9,769 bases of DNA from Vicinamibacterales bacterium. GTDB taxonomy: Bacteria > Acidobacteriota > Vicinamibacteria > Vicinamibacterales > UBA8438. Every line of letters starts with the position of its first letter. Positions within the stretch are counted from its first letter, which is position 1. The notes under the pieces are model-generated. The model made no database searches and was not told the DNA's origin. It was given only the letters and a program-made list of their open reading frames with translations. The stretch is taken from NCBI GenBank assembly GCA_030745255.1, contig JASLOY010000095.1, positions 258 through 10,026 of the forward strand. Reading direction: 5' to 3'. Shown in pieces: positions 1-5,725 of this stretch. The position numbers and the translations under genes are program-made.

Positions 1-70
1 AGGCCGTGTACAGCGTCGCTCCGGGCGGCGACCCCGGCCGCGCGAGCGCGGTGTGGGCGCTGCACCGCTG
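1..70. other. Left-edge stretch unrelated to L5
   Basis: These 70 bases follow rplE codon 49 without encoding L5 in any minus frame. On the plus strand the frame starting at position 3 is open and reads like ordinary protein (AVYSVAPGGDPGRASAVWAL), but that is too short to identify. The switch falls at an 8-base palindrome, GCTGCAGC, at 67-74. A chimeric join or a poorly supported contig end is the simplest reading; a real rearrangement inside a ribosomal operon would be surprising. Confidence 0.45.
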
Positions 71-217
71 CAGCTTCGCGTTCTGCGTCGCCTCACCCAT
101 TCCCATGTTCACGGCGATCCGCTGGATCTTCGGAACCGCCATCACGCTGGTGTAGCCAAACTCCTTCGTGAGGGCGGAGACCGCCTGGTCCAGATACCGC
201 TCTTTCAATCGGCTCAT
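1..217 (-). CDS. rplE: 50S ribosomal protein L5, N-terminal fragment (3' part off the edge, end aberrant)
   Basis: L5 binds 5S rRNA and helps build the central protuberance of the large subunit. The start is the ATG at 217-215, which overlaps the rplX stop codon as ATGA. Residues 1-49 read as a good L5 N-terminus: MSRLKERYLDQAVSALTKEF, then a VPKIQRIAVNMGMGEATQNAKL stretch typical of the family. After Leu49 (position 71) the frame stays open to the edge but reads QRCSAHTALARPGSPPG, which has nothing of the expected helix and TGQKP-type motif. The other two minus frames do not restore it either, so a simple frameshift does not explain the loss. The first 49 codons are secure as rplE. Everything to the left of position 71 is doubtful and may be a contig-end artefact or a true break. 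Confidence 0.85.
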   Translation of the reverse strand, partial: MSRLKERYLDQAVSALTKEFGYTSVMAVPKIQRIAVNMGMGEATQNAKLQRCSAHTALARPGSPPGATLYTA

Positions 218-546
218 CGGTCGACGACCCCGTCGCATTTGCGGCAGACCCGCACTTTGCGACCATCACCGAGCACTCGGCGGCCGAGCCGCGTCGGCGC
301 TCCACACTCCGGACACATCAGCTGCACGTTTGAGACGTGCAATGGCGCCTCACTCTCGACAACGCCACCCTTGACGTTTTGTCCAGGATTCGGCTTCGTG
401 TGTTTCTTCACGAAATTCACGCCTTCGACGATCAGCCGGTTCTTGCCAGGCACCAGCCGCAACACGCGGCCACGCTTGCCCCGGTCTTTCCCCGCGATCA
501 CGACCACGTTGTCGTTCTTTCGAATCGGTGTCTGAATGGTCGACAT
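214..546 (-). CDS. rplX: 50S ribosomal protein L24 with C-terminal zinc ribbon
   Basis: L24 is an assembly initiator that binds the 5' region of 23S rRNA near the exit tunnel. The product has 110 residues. An N-terminal KOW-type segment is clear (residues 10-37, NDNVVVIAGKDRGKRGRVLR), followed by the conserved EGVNFVKKHTKP stretch at 41-52. The C-terminal tail holds two Cys pairs, Cys78/Cys81 (CPEC) and Cys101/Cys104 (CRKC), spaced as a four-cysteine zinc ribbon; many bacteria have lost these cysteines. The start ATG lies 12 nt downstream of a GGAG in the minus-strand message (555-560 region). The stop overlaps the rplE start by ATGA, suggesting translational coupling. Upstream it is separated from rplN by repeat element A. 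Confidence 0.97.
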   Translation of the reverse strand: MSTIQTPIRKNDNVVVIAGKDRGKRGRVLRLVPGKNRLIVEGVNFVKKHTKPNPGQNVKGGVVESEAPLHVSNVQLMCPECGAPTRLGRRVLGDGRKVRVCRKCDGVVDR

Positions 547-563
547 TCGTTACCTACGCTCCA

Positions 564-689
564 GAAGGCAGAAGGCAGAAGGCAGAAGGCAGAAGGCAGA
601 AGCTAGCCGGAAGGCTTCGCCGACTATCAGTTCTAGACGTCGCGGGAGCCACCGGCTTCATTCTGACTTCTCACTTCTGATTTCTGAAT
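564..689. repeat. Heptad-repeat element A (core in plus orientation)
   Basis: This fills the rplN-rplX gap. The left arm is five perfect tandem copies of GAAGGCA (564-598). A core of about 62 bases follows (598-659). The right arm is about four degenerate heptads of TCTGACT type (662-689). The core aligns without gaps, about 49 of 62 bases by hand count, to the minus strand of element C (6528 to 6467). Its last 13 bases, AGCCACCGGCTTC (647-659), recur exactly in element B (2038-2050). The two arms are nearly complementary, about six of seven bases per heptad, so the transcript could fold into a long hairpin. The element ends just before the rplX ribosome-binding region. Confidence 0.85.
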
Positions 690-695
690 TCCTCG

Positions 696-1064
696 TTACA
701 ACACCTCCGGGGCCAGGGAGACGATCTTCATGAACCTTCGCTCACGGAGCTCTCGCGCTACCGGACCAAAGACACGAGTCCCGATCGGCTCACCTTGCTC
801 ATTGACCAGAACCGCCGCGTTCCGGTCGAATCGGATGTAGCTGCCATCCCGGCGCCGATGCTCTTTGGACGTGCGCACAATCACCGCCCGCACGACCTGG
901 CCCTTCTTGACCGCCGATGCGGGCACTGCTTCCTTCACCGAGGCGGTGACGAGGTCACCGAGGCGGGCGTATCGTCCCGTCGAACCGCCGAGCGGGTTGA
1001 TCACCGCTATCTTGCGGGCCCCGGAGTTGTCGGCGACGTCGAGAATCGACTGCATCTGGATCAT
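696..1064 (-). CDS. rplN: 50S ribosomal protein L14
   Basis: L14 binds 23S rRNA at the subunit interface, forms an intersubunit bridge and is the docking site of the silencing factor RsfS. The 122-residue product matches the family length (about 122-123). Hallmarks are the MIQMQSILDVADNSGARKI start, LGGS at 25-28, KKGQVVRAVIVRT around 53-65, DGSYIRFDRNAAVL at 73-86, and the C-terminal GTRVFGPVARELR then FMKIVSLAPEVL. The start is set by GAGG seven bases before the ATG, lying just past the rpsQ stop; the gap to rpsQ is 13 nt. No anomaly is seen. Confidence 0.98.
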   Translation of the reverse strand: MIQMQSILDVADNSGARKIAVINPLGGSTGRYARLGDLVTASVKEAVPASAVKKGQVVRAVIVRTSKEHRRRDGSYIRFDRNAAVLVNEQGEPIGTRVFGPVARELRERRFMKIVSLAPEVL

Positions 1065-1077
1065 CGTCAGTCCTCGC

Positions 1078-1332
1078 TCAAATCACCTGCGCCCGCTCGA
1101 CCACCCGGGTGACCGCCCAACGCTTCCGGCGACTCAGAGGTCGCGTCTCAACGATGGCCACGACGTCACCCATCTTGGCGTCGTTGGCCGGGTCGTGCGC
1201 CATGAACTTCGACGTGCGACGCTGAATCTTGCCGTAGAGCGCATGGCGCACCCGACGCTCGACTGCCACCACGACACTCTGATCCATCTTGTCGCTGACC
1301 ACCACGCCCTGGACTTCTGCTTTGGTTCCCAT
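1078..1332 (-). CDS. rpsQ: 30S ribosomal protein S17
   Basis: S17 is a primary 16S rRNA-binding protein of the small-subunit body with an OB fold. The 84-residue product is of family length and shows the conserved signature: GVVVSDKMDQSVVVAVERRV (9-28), then RRTSKFMAHDPANDAKMGDVVAIVETRPLSRRKRW. The ATG at 1332-1330 is the natural start, although the Shine-Dalgarno signal before it is weak (AAAGAAG). The gene sits 32 nt downstream of rpmC and 13 nt upstream of rplN, in the usual spc-type order. Confidence 0.97.
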   Translation of the reverse strand: MGTKAEVQGVVVSDKMDQSVVVAVERRVRHALYGKIQRRTSKFMAHDPANDAKMGDVVAIVETRPLSRRKRWAVTRVVERAQVI

Positions 1333-1364
1333 CCGATGCTTCTTTCGCTATGTGCCCCGACCTG

Positions 1365-1583
1365 CTACGCGTCCGCGTCGGCGGCCCGTGTACCGAGCGC
1401 GTGCTCACGCAAGAGGGTCTTTACACGGGCGAGATCACGCCGGCTCTCTTTCAGCTTGCTCGCCGCCTCTTGCTGCCCCATCGACTGCTGCAGCCGCAAC
1501 CGGAACAACTGCTCCGCCAAATCGCGCTCACGCTGCTCGAGACCCGCCACACCGAGATCACGCAACTCACCAATCTTGGTCAT
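1365..1583 (-). CDS. rpmC: 50S ribosomal protein L29
   Basis: L29 is a small helical-hairpin protein at the tunnel exit next to L23, where nascent-chain factors dock. The product is 72 residues: MTKIGELRDLGVAGLEQRER, an amphipathic LAEQLFRLRLQQSMGQ helix, then KLKESRRDLARVKTLLRE, the conserved second helix. The C-terminal GTRAADADA is a short unconserved tail. The ATG overlaps the rplP stop codon by ATGA, so translation is probably coupled to rplP. The position between rplP and rpsQ is the standard one and supports the assignment of this poorly conserved protein. Confidence 0.95.
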   Translation of the reverse strand: MTKIGELRDLGVAGLEQRERDLAEQLFRLRLQQSMGQQEAASKLKESRRDLARVKTLLREHALGTRAADADA

Positions 1584-2005
1584 GACACATCAGCCTCGCC
1601 GAACCGTGTGGCGAACTTCGTGTGGATCGGCAATTTCGCCGACGCCAGACGCATCGCCTCCTTCGCGGCGACCATATCGACCCCTTCCATCTCGAACAGG
1701 ATCCGGCCCGACTTTACGACCGCCACCCACTGTTCGGGCGCGCCCTTGCCCTTTCCCATCCGCGTCTCTTGAGGCTTCTTGGTGATCGGCTTGTCGGGGA
1801 ACACACGGATCCAGATCTTCCCACCGCGCTTGATAAACCGCGTCATCGCGACACGCGCCGCCTCGATCTGACGGTCTGTCAGCCAGCAGGGCTCCATCGC
1901 ACGGAGCCCGTAGTCTCCGAATGACACCGTCGAGCCACGCCACGCCTTTCCGGTCATGCGGCCGCGTTGCTGTTTCCGATGCTTTACTCTCTTTGGCGTC
2001 AACAT
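1580..2005 (-). CDS. rplP: 50S ribosomal protein L16
   Basis: L16 lies near the A site and the elbow of A-site tRNA and is added late in large-subunit assembly. The 141-residue product carries the family signature throughout: MLTPKRVKHRKQQRGRMTGK, then GLRAMEPCWLTDRQIEAARVA, RFIKRGGKIWIRVFPDKPIT, RMGKGKGAPEQWVAVVKSGR (83-101) and the C-terminal ASAKLPIHTKF. An Arg (Arg82) sits at the position of the Arg before MGKGKG that is hydroxylated in E. coli. The ATG at 2005 follows a GAAGG (2019-2015) by nine bases. The 85-nt upstream gap holds half-element B. The stop overlaps the rpmC start. Confidence 0.98.
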   Translation of the reverse strand: MLTPKRVKHRKQQRGRMTGKAWRGSTVSFGDYGLRAMEPCWLTDRQIEAARVAMTRFIKRGGKIWIRVFPDKPITKKPQETRMGKGKGAPEQWVAVVKSGRILFEMEGVDMVAAKEAMRLASAKLPIHTKFATRFGEADVS

Positions 2006-2037
2006 GGCGAAATACCTTCAACTGGAGACCGCTGCAA

Positions 2038-2078
2038 AGCCACCGGCTTCTTCTGTCTCCTGACTTCTGACTCCTGCA
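2038..2078. repeat. Heptad-repeat element B (half copy)
   Basis: The rpsC-rplP gap contains only the right half of the element seen at 564-689. AGCCACCGGCTTC (2038-2050) is identical to 647-659, and four heptads follow: TTCTGTC, TCCTGAC, TTCTGAC and TCCTGCA (2051-2078). No GAAGGCA arm is present; instead the sequence runs into the rplP ribosome-binding site at 2015-2019. It looks like a truncated or decayed copy in the same orientation as element A. Confidence 0.7.
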
Positions 2079-2090
2079 GGGCACCTACCG

Positions 2091-2771
2091 TCAGGCCCTG
2101 GCCGGGCGGCGCGGTGCCCGATACTCTTCGTCGCGGGCCAGCTGTGGCTCATGGCGGTCGCCCTTGTAGAGCCACACCTTCACGCCGATTTGCCCGTAGG
2201 TCGTGTTGGCCTCCGCAAAGCCGTAGTCAACGTCCGCCCGTAACGTCTGCAACGGCAACTGGCCATGCAGATACCACTCGCTCCGCGCGATTTCAGCCCC
2301 GTTGAGCCGCCCGCCGACCCGGATCTTGATCCCGCGTGCCCCGAACCGCAGCGCAGACTCGACCGCCTTCCGCATCGCACGACGAAACGCGACACGCTTC
2401 ACCAGTTGCAATGCGACCGATTCGCCGATGAGCTGTGCGTCCAGCTCGGGCTTCTGGATCTCCTGGATGTTGATGAACACCTGGCGGTTCGTCCGCTTCT
2501 GAATCTCCGTTTTGAGCTTGTCGACCTCGGTGCCCTTTCGTCCGATGATGATGCCCGGCCGCGACGTGCAGATGTCGATCTTCAAGTTGTTGGCGGCACG
2601 CTCGATTTCGATTTTCGACACACCGGCATGTGCGAAGCGCTTCTTCAGGTCGGCCCGCAAGGCGAGATCCTCGTGCAGCAGCTTCGCGTAATCCCGGTCC
2701 GCATACCAACGGGACCGCCAGGTCTTGTTGAAACCGAGTCTGAAACCGTACGGGTGTACCTTCTGCCCCAT
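2091..2771 (-). CDS. rpsC: 30S ribosomal protein S3
   Basis: S3 sits at the mRNA entry tunnel and takes part in the ribosome's helicase activity. The frame is open far upstream, but the start is the ATG at 2771: it gives the conserved MGQKVHPYGFRLG and follows a GAGG by eight bases. The 226-residue product has the type II KH domain with its GXXG loop in SRPGIIIGRKGTEVDKL (70-86), and the C-terminal domain with ARGIKIRVGGRLNGAEIARSEW (145-166) and TTYGQIGVKVWLYKG. It lies 23 nt after rplV and 85 nt before rplP. The open frame continuing upstream through rplV is a shadow. Confidence 0.98.
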   Translation of the reverse strand: MGQKVHPYGFRLGFNKTWRSRWYADRDYAKLLHEDLALRADLKKRFAHAGVSKIEIERAANNLKIDICTSRPGIIIGRKGTEVDKLKTEIQKRTNRQVFINIQEIQKPELDAQLIGESVALQLVKRVAFRRAMRKAVESALRFGARGIKIRVGGRLNGAEIARSEWYLHGQLPLQTLRADVDYGFAEANTTYGQIGVKVWLYKGDRHEPQLARDEEYRAPRRPARA

Positions 2772-2794
2772 CTGGTGTTCCTCGTGTCGCGTCG

Positions 2795-3430
2795 CTAGTC
2801 GCTGGACTTCTTTGCCGCCCGCTTCTTCGCCGTCTTGGCGGTCTTCTTCGCCGCCGACTTGGTCGCGGACTTCTTCGTCGCCGTAGTCTTCTTTGCCGCC
2901 GACTTGGTCCCGCTCTCCTTCTTCGCCGCGGTCTTCTTTGCCTTCGCGGTCTTCTTTGCTTTCGCGGTCTTTGTCGTCTTCCCGGCAGTGCTCTTGCGAG
3001 CCCGCTTGGTCACTTTCTTCGGCGCCGCGTCGGCTCCGCCCGCCGACGCGGTCTGGGGTGCCGGCGCCGCTACCCGCGTCACGACCTCGGGCCGCTCCGC
3101 CACGTGAACGGTCAGATGCGCCGTGCGCTTGATGATTCGGAATGCTCGGCCCATAGGCGCCGGACGAATCCGCTTCATCGAGGGCCCCTGGTCGGCGTAG
3201 CAACGCGACACGAACATCCGGTCGACATCGCCACTGGCACCCTCTTTCTGCTCGGCGTTCGCCACCGCAGACCGGAGCACCTTCTCGATATCGCGCGCGA
3301 TGCGCTTGCGGGCGAAACGCAGCGTCGACAGCGCGCGGTCCACGTTCTGGCCACGAATGAGATCCATTACCAGCCCGGCCTTCTGCGCCGACGTCCGGAT
3401 GTATCGGGCCGTTGCCCGCCCCTCGACCAT
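2795..3430 (-). CDS. rplV: 50S ribosomal protein L22 with long Lys/Ala-rich tail
   Basis: L22 binds all 23S domains, and its beta-hairpin lines the exit tunnel. Residues 1-112 are a normal L22: RATARYIRTSAQKAGLVMDL, RDIEKVLRSAVANAE, and the hairpin region GPSMKRIRPAPMGRAFRIIK before TAHLTVHV. From about residue 113 a tail of some 99 residues follows, first Ala/Pro-rich, then from about 138 almost only Lys, Ala, Thr and Ser in histone H1-like KKTAKAKKTA and AAKKT units. The usual family length is about 110, so the 211-residue product is nearly double. The tail is in frame, and rpsC follows normally 23 nt later. The start is two bases after the rpsS stop; the Shine-Dalgarno is weak (GAAGG, about 11 nt away). 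A disordered, RNA- or DNA-binding tail is inferred. Confidence 0.96.
   Translation of the reverse strand: MVEGRATARYIRTSAQKAGLVMDLIRGQNVDRALSTLRFARKRIARDIEKVLRSAVANAEQKEGASGDVDRMFVSRCYADQGPSMKRIRPAPMGRAFRIIKRTAHLTVHVAERPEVVTRVAAPAPQTASAGGADAAPKKVTKRARKSTAGKTTKTAKAKKTAKAKKTAAKKESGTKSAAKKTTATKKSATKSAAKKTAKTAKKRAAKKSSD
2841..2909. repeat. Direct repeat inside the L22 tail coding region
   Basis: Two 24-base copies, 2841-2864 and 2886-2909, differ at a single base and lie 45 bases (15 codons) apart. In the protein they give TKSAAKKT at residues 175-182 and 190-197. This suggests that the basic tail grew at least partly by in-frame duplication. Shorter degenerate copies of the same codons surround them. 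Confidence 0.7.
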
Positions 3431-3432
3431 CG

Positions 3433-3729
3433 TTATCTACCCTTCGGGCCGACCGACGCGGCCTTGTCGCGCTTGCTCGTATGCCCGCGAAACAGCCGGG
3501 TCGGCGAGAACTCGCCCAGCTTGTGGCCCACCATGTTCTCGGTGAGATACACCGGCACAAATTTCTTGCCGTTGTGCACCGCGATGGTGTGTCCGACCAT
3601 CTCCGGCACGACGGTGGAACGCCGAGACCAGGTCTTGATTACCTTCCGGTCTCCGCCTCGGTTCATGATCTCGACCTTCTCCAGCAACGGCAGGTCCACA
3701 AACGGCCCCTTCTTCAGCGATCGACTCAT
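3433..3729 (-). CDS. rpsS: 30S ribosomal protein S19
   Basis: S19 pairs with S13 in the head of the small subunit near the A-site tRNA. An upstream in-frame start exists, but the ATG at 3729 is chosen because it gives the universal MSRSLKKGPFVD and is preceded by GAGG five bases away. The 98-residue product shows IKTWSRRSTVVPEMVGHTIA, VHNGKKFVPVYLTENMVGHK and LGEFSPTRLFRGH, all diagnostic. The C-terminal KRDKAASVGPKGR is the usual basic tail. It lies 28 nt after rplB and two bases before rplV. Confidence 0.98.
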   Translation of the reverse strand: MSRSLKKGPFVDLPLLEKVEIMNRGGDRKVIKTWSRRSTVVPEMVGHTIAVHNGKKFVPVYLTENMVGHKLGEFSPTRLFRGHTSKRDKAASVGPKGR

Positions 3730-3757
3730 AAGCGCCTCGTGTTGGTCCCGATGAACA

Positions 3758-4588
3758 TCACCGCCGCCGCTTCCGGCGCTGGGTGATGAACTTGTCGGAC
3801 GGCTTCCGGCTGCGGGTCCTGAAGCCCTTACTCGGCTGGCCCCATGGCGACACGGGGTGCCGCCCGCCAGCCGCTTTGCCCTCGCCACCCCCAAGCGGGT
3901 GGTCCACTGGGTTCATGGCGACGCCACGCACATTGGGCCGACGCCCGAGCCACCGCGAACGACCAGCCTTCCCTAGGGACACATTCTCGTGATCGACGTT
4001 GCCAACTTGCCCCACCGTCGCCAAACACTCTTTCAGAATTCGACGTACCTCGCCGGACGGCATCCGCACCGAGGCGTAGTTGCCCTCCTTGGCCACGAGC
4101 TGCACCGTGGACCCGGCGCTCCGCGCGATTTGCCCCCCCTTGCCAGGCTTGAGCTCCACGTTGTGCAGTTGTGTGCCCAGTGGGATGTTCTTGAGTGGCA
4201 GTGCGTTACCCGGCAGAATGTCCACCTTCTCGCCGGCGATGATGGCGTCACCGACCGACACACCGGCCGGCTGGAGAATGTATCGCTTCTCACCATCGGC
4301 ATACGTCACCAATGCGATCCGGGCCGAGCGGTTCGGGTCGTACTCGATGGTCGACACCGTCCCAGGCACGTCATACTTGTCGCGCTTGAAGTCGATGATG
4401 CGGTATGCCCGCTTGTGCCCGCCACCACGTTGCCACACCGTCACCTTGCCACGATTGTTACGGCCGCCAGACTTCGGCAGCGGCTGGGTCAATGGCTTGT
4501 ACGGCTTCGTGGCCGTGATCTCATCGAACGCCTGAACCGTTTGAAACCTGCGTCCCGGCGACGTCGGTTTGTACTTGCGAATTGTCAT
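3758..4588 (-). CDS. rplB: 50S ribosomal protein L2
   Basis: L2 is a primary 23S-binding protein needed for subunit association and close to the peptidyl-transferase centre. The 276-residue product is of family length. It begins MTIRKYKPTSPGRRFQTV and continues with GRNNRGKVTVWQRGGGHKR (42-60), the SH3-like part with PLGTQLHNVELKPGKGGQIA (136-155), and the C-terminal GRRPNVRGVAMNPVDHPLGG. His230 corresponds to the conserved E. coli His229. The usual HPHGGGEG reads HPLGGGEG, with an AAGGRHPVSPWG insertion-type tail seen in several phyla. The end is strongly basic (QRRKRRR). It lies 44 nt after rplW and 28 nt before rpsS. Confidence 0.98.
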   Translation of the reverse strand: MTIRKYKPTSPGRRFQTVQAFDEITATKPYKPLTQPLPKSGGRNNRGKVTVWQRGGGHKRAYRIIDFKRDKYDVPGTVSTIEYDPNRSARIALVTYADGEKRYILQPAGVSVGDAIIAGEKVDILPGNALPLKNIPLGTQLHNVELKPGKGGQIARSAGSTVQLVAKEGNYASVRMPSGEVRRILKECLATVGQVGNVDHENVSLGKAGRSRWLGRRPNVRGVAMNPVDHPLGGGEGKAAGGRHPVSPWGQPSKGFRTRSRKPSDKFITQRRKRRR

Positions 4589-4632
4589 GGCCTTGACTCG
4601 CTTCGCACGATCGCGCGTGACACCCTGTTTAC

Positions 4633-4923
4633 CTATGCACCCTCGAGGAACTCGGGAACCTTTTCACCTGCGCGCAGTCGCACATACGCCTTCTTCCAGT
4701 CCGGGCGCTGTCCTGCGAAACGCCCCTGGCGCTTGATCTTGCCGTGATTGATGGAGGTCCGCACACTCGAGACCTTCGAGCCCAGCAGCCGCTCGACCGC
4801 CTGCTTGATCTCCACCTTGGTCGCGCGCATCGCCACCTCCAGCACGATGGTCCGACCGTCCTCTCGTTGGATCGTGGTCTTCTCGGTGATGAGCGGCCGC
4901 CGAATCACCTCGGTCTCAATCAT
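4633..4923 (-). CDS. rplW: 50S ribosomal protein L23
   Basis: L23 sits at the tunnel exit and is the main docking point for trigger factor and signal recognition particle. The 96-residue product starts MIETEVIRRPLITEKTT, the conserved N-terminal strand and contact site, and continues with VLEVAMRATKVEIKQAVERL, the typical helix after the ATK motif. The loop and end (GRFAGQRPDWKKAYVRLRAG) are also family-like. The start codon overlaps the rplD stop as ATGA at 4920-4923, a common coupling arrangement in this operon. The stop is TAG. Confidence 0.97.
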   Translation of the reverse strand: MIETEVIRRPLITEKTTIQREDGRTIVLEVAMRATKVEIKQAVERLLGSKVSSVRTSINHGKIKRQGRFAGQRPDWKKAYVRLRAGEKVPEFLEGA

Positions 4924-5543
4924 GATGCCAACACCTGCTCCAGCCGTTCGATCGCTGCGCGGGTCAGGACGACCCGACCGGCGTCGACAACGTCCCGGGC
5001 GCCGAGCTGACTGGTCGACGACATCCGCACACCGGTGATGTTACGAACGGCGAGCGAGAGGTTCGAGTCCGGGCTTACATCGACCAGCAGGGTCTTGCCC
5101 CCTGCGTCGAGCCGGCCCAGCAACTCCGCCGCGTGACGCGTCCGGGGCTCGTCCACGGCGAGCTGGTCCACCACGAGCACCTCGGAATCCTTGAACTTCT
5201 GGGTCAGAGCGGCGCGCAACGCGCCGCGAATCATCTTCTTGGGCAACCGGTATGCATAGCTGCGTGGCCGCGGACCGAACACCGTGCCACCGGCCCGCCA
5301 CAGCGGATTGCGACTCGAACCGACCCGCGCGCGACCGGTTCCCTTCTGGCGCCAGGGCTTCTTACCGGTGCCGCTGACCTCAGCACGGGTCTTGGTTGCG
5401 TGGGTTCCGCGGCGCTCGCAGGCGAGCTGATGAACCACCGCTTCCCAGATCACGTCAGTGTTTACCCGACCGCCAAAGACCGTGTCACTGACCTCAAGCG
5501 ACCCAACCTTCTCGTTCTGCGAATCGACGACATCCAGTGTCAT
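4920..5543 (-). CDS. rplD: 50S ribosomal protein L4
   Basis: L4 reaches into the exit tunnel with a long loop and in E. coli also represses its own operon. The 207-residue product has the tunnel-loop signature THATKTRAEVSGTGKKPWRQ followed by KGTGRARVGSSRNP (48-80), then GGTVFGPRPRSYAYRLPKKM. The C-terminal alpha/beta part carries VDVSPDSNLSLAVRNITGV. The ATG at 5543 is preceded by only a weak AGG about nine bases upstream. The 182-nt spacer from rplC is unusual for neighbours in this operon and is rich in short hairpins. Autoregulation as in E. coli is possible but cannot be read from the sequence. Confidence 0.97.
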   Translation of the reverse strand: MTLDVVDSQNEKVGSLEVSDTVFGGRVNTDVIWEAVVHQLACERRGTHATKTRAEVSGTGKKPWRQKGTGRARVGSSRNPLWRAGGTVFGPRPRSYAYRLPKKMIRGALRAALTQKFKDSEVLVVDQLAVDEPRTRHAAELLGRLDAGGKTLLVDVSPDSNLSLAVRNITGVRMSSTSQLGARDVVDAGRVVLTRAAIERLEQVLAS

Positions 5544-5560
5544 GGTCGTAACCTAGCTAG

Positions 5561-5649
5561 TCGGGGCTACGCCCCGGACCCCACGCGGCCGCTACGCGGG
5601 GAACCCGATGGTCCCACTCCGCGCCAGCGGGCCGCGCACGTGCACGGCC
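5561..5649. repeat. GC-rich hairpins in the rplC-rplD spacer
   Basis: The 5544-5725 spacer has no gene I can support. It holds three inverted repeats. CGGGGC-TAC-GCCCCG at 5562-5576 is a perfect six-base stem with a three-base loop. CCGC-TAC-GCGG at 5589-5599 is a perfect four-base stem. A 20-base near-palindrome at 5630-5649 pairs in nine of ten positions around GCACGTGC. None is followed by a T-run in the direction of transcription, so they are not classical terminators. The sequence CCCCGCGTAGCGG (minus strand of 5589-5601) recurs at 8183-8195. Confidence 0.6.
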
Positions 5650-5725
5650 TGGCCGTCACCGCCGGCTGCACACCAACACAGCATTCTCGTTTCGGCCCGT
5701 ATGACGGCCCAATCATTGTGGCCCT

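Noticed and set aside
564..603. GAAGGCA tandem array as a CRISPR array
   Set aside because: The unit is seven bases with no spacers, so it is a microsatellite-like heptad repeat and not CRISPR.
865..1785. Long plus-strand open frame of 306 codons opposite rplN to rplP
   Set aside because: It is entirely antisense to conserved ribosomal protein genes, has low-complexity Arg/Ser/Pro composition, and crosses several real gene boundaries.
2835..3107. Plus-strand open frame encoding a Phe/Ala/Val-rich, membrane-like peptide
   Set aside because: It is the exact antisense of the Lys/Ala repeats of L22: AAG and GCC codons reverse to CTT/TTC and GGC/GCC-type hydrophobic codons. No ribosome-binding site or independent support.
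2772..3560. Upstream extension of the S3 reading frame through rplV (a single open frame of 489 codons)
   Set aside because: The frame lacks S3 or other recognisable sequence before MGQKVHPYG, overlaps the well-supported rplV, and is explained by few stop codons in GC-rich DNA. The start at 2771 has a good Shine-Dalgarno.
3730..3894. N-terminal extension of S19 to 153 residues
   Set aside because: The extra residues lie inside rplB and show no conservation; MSRSLKKGPF with GAGG five bases upstream is the family start.
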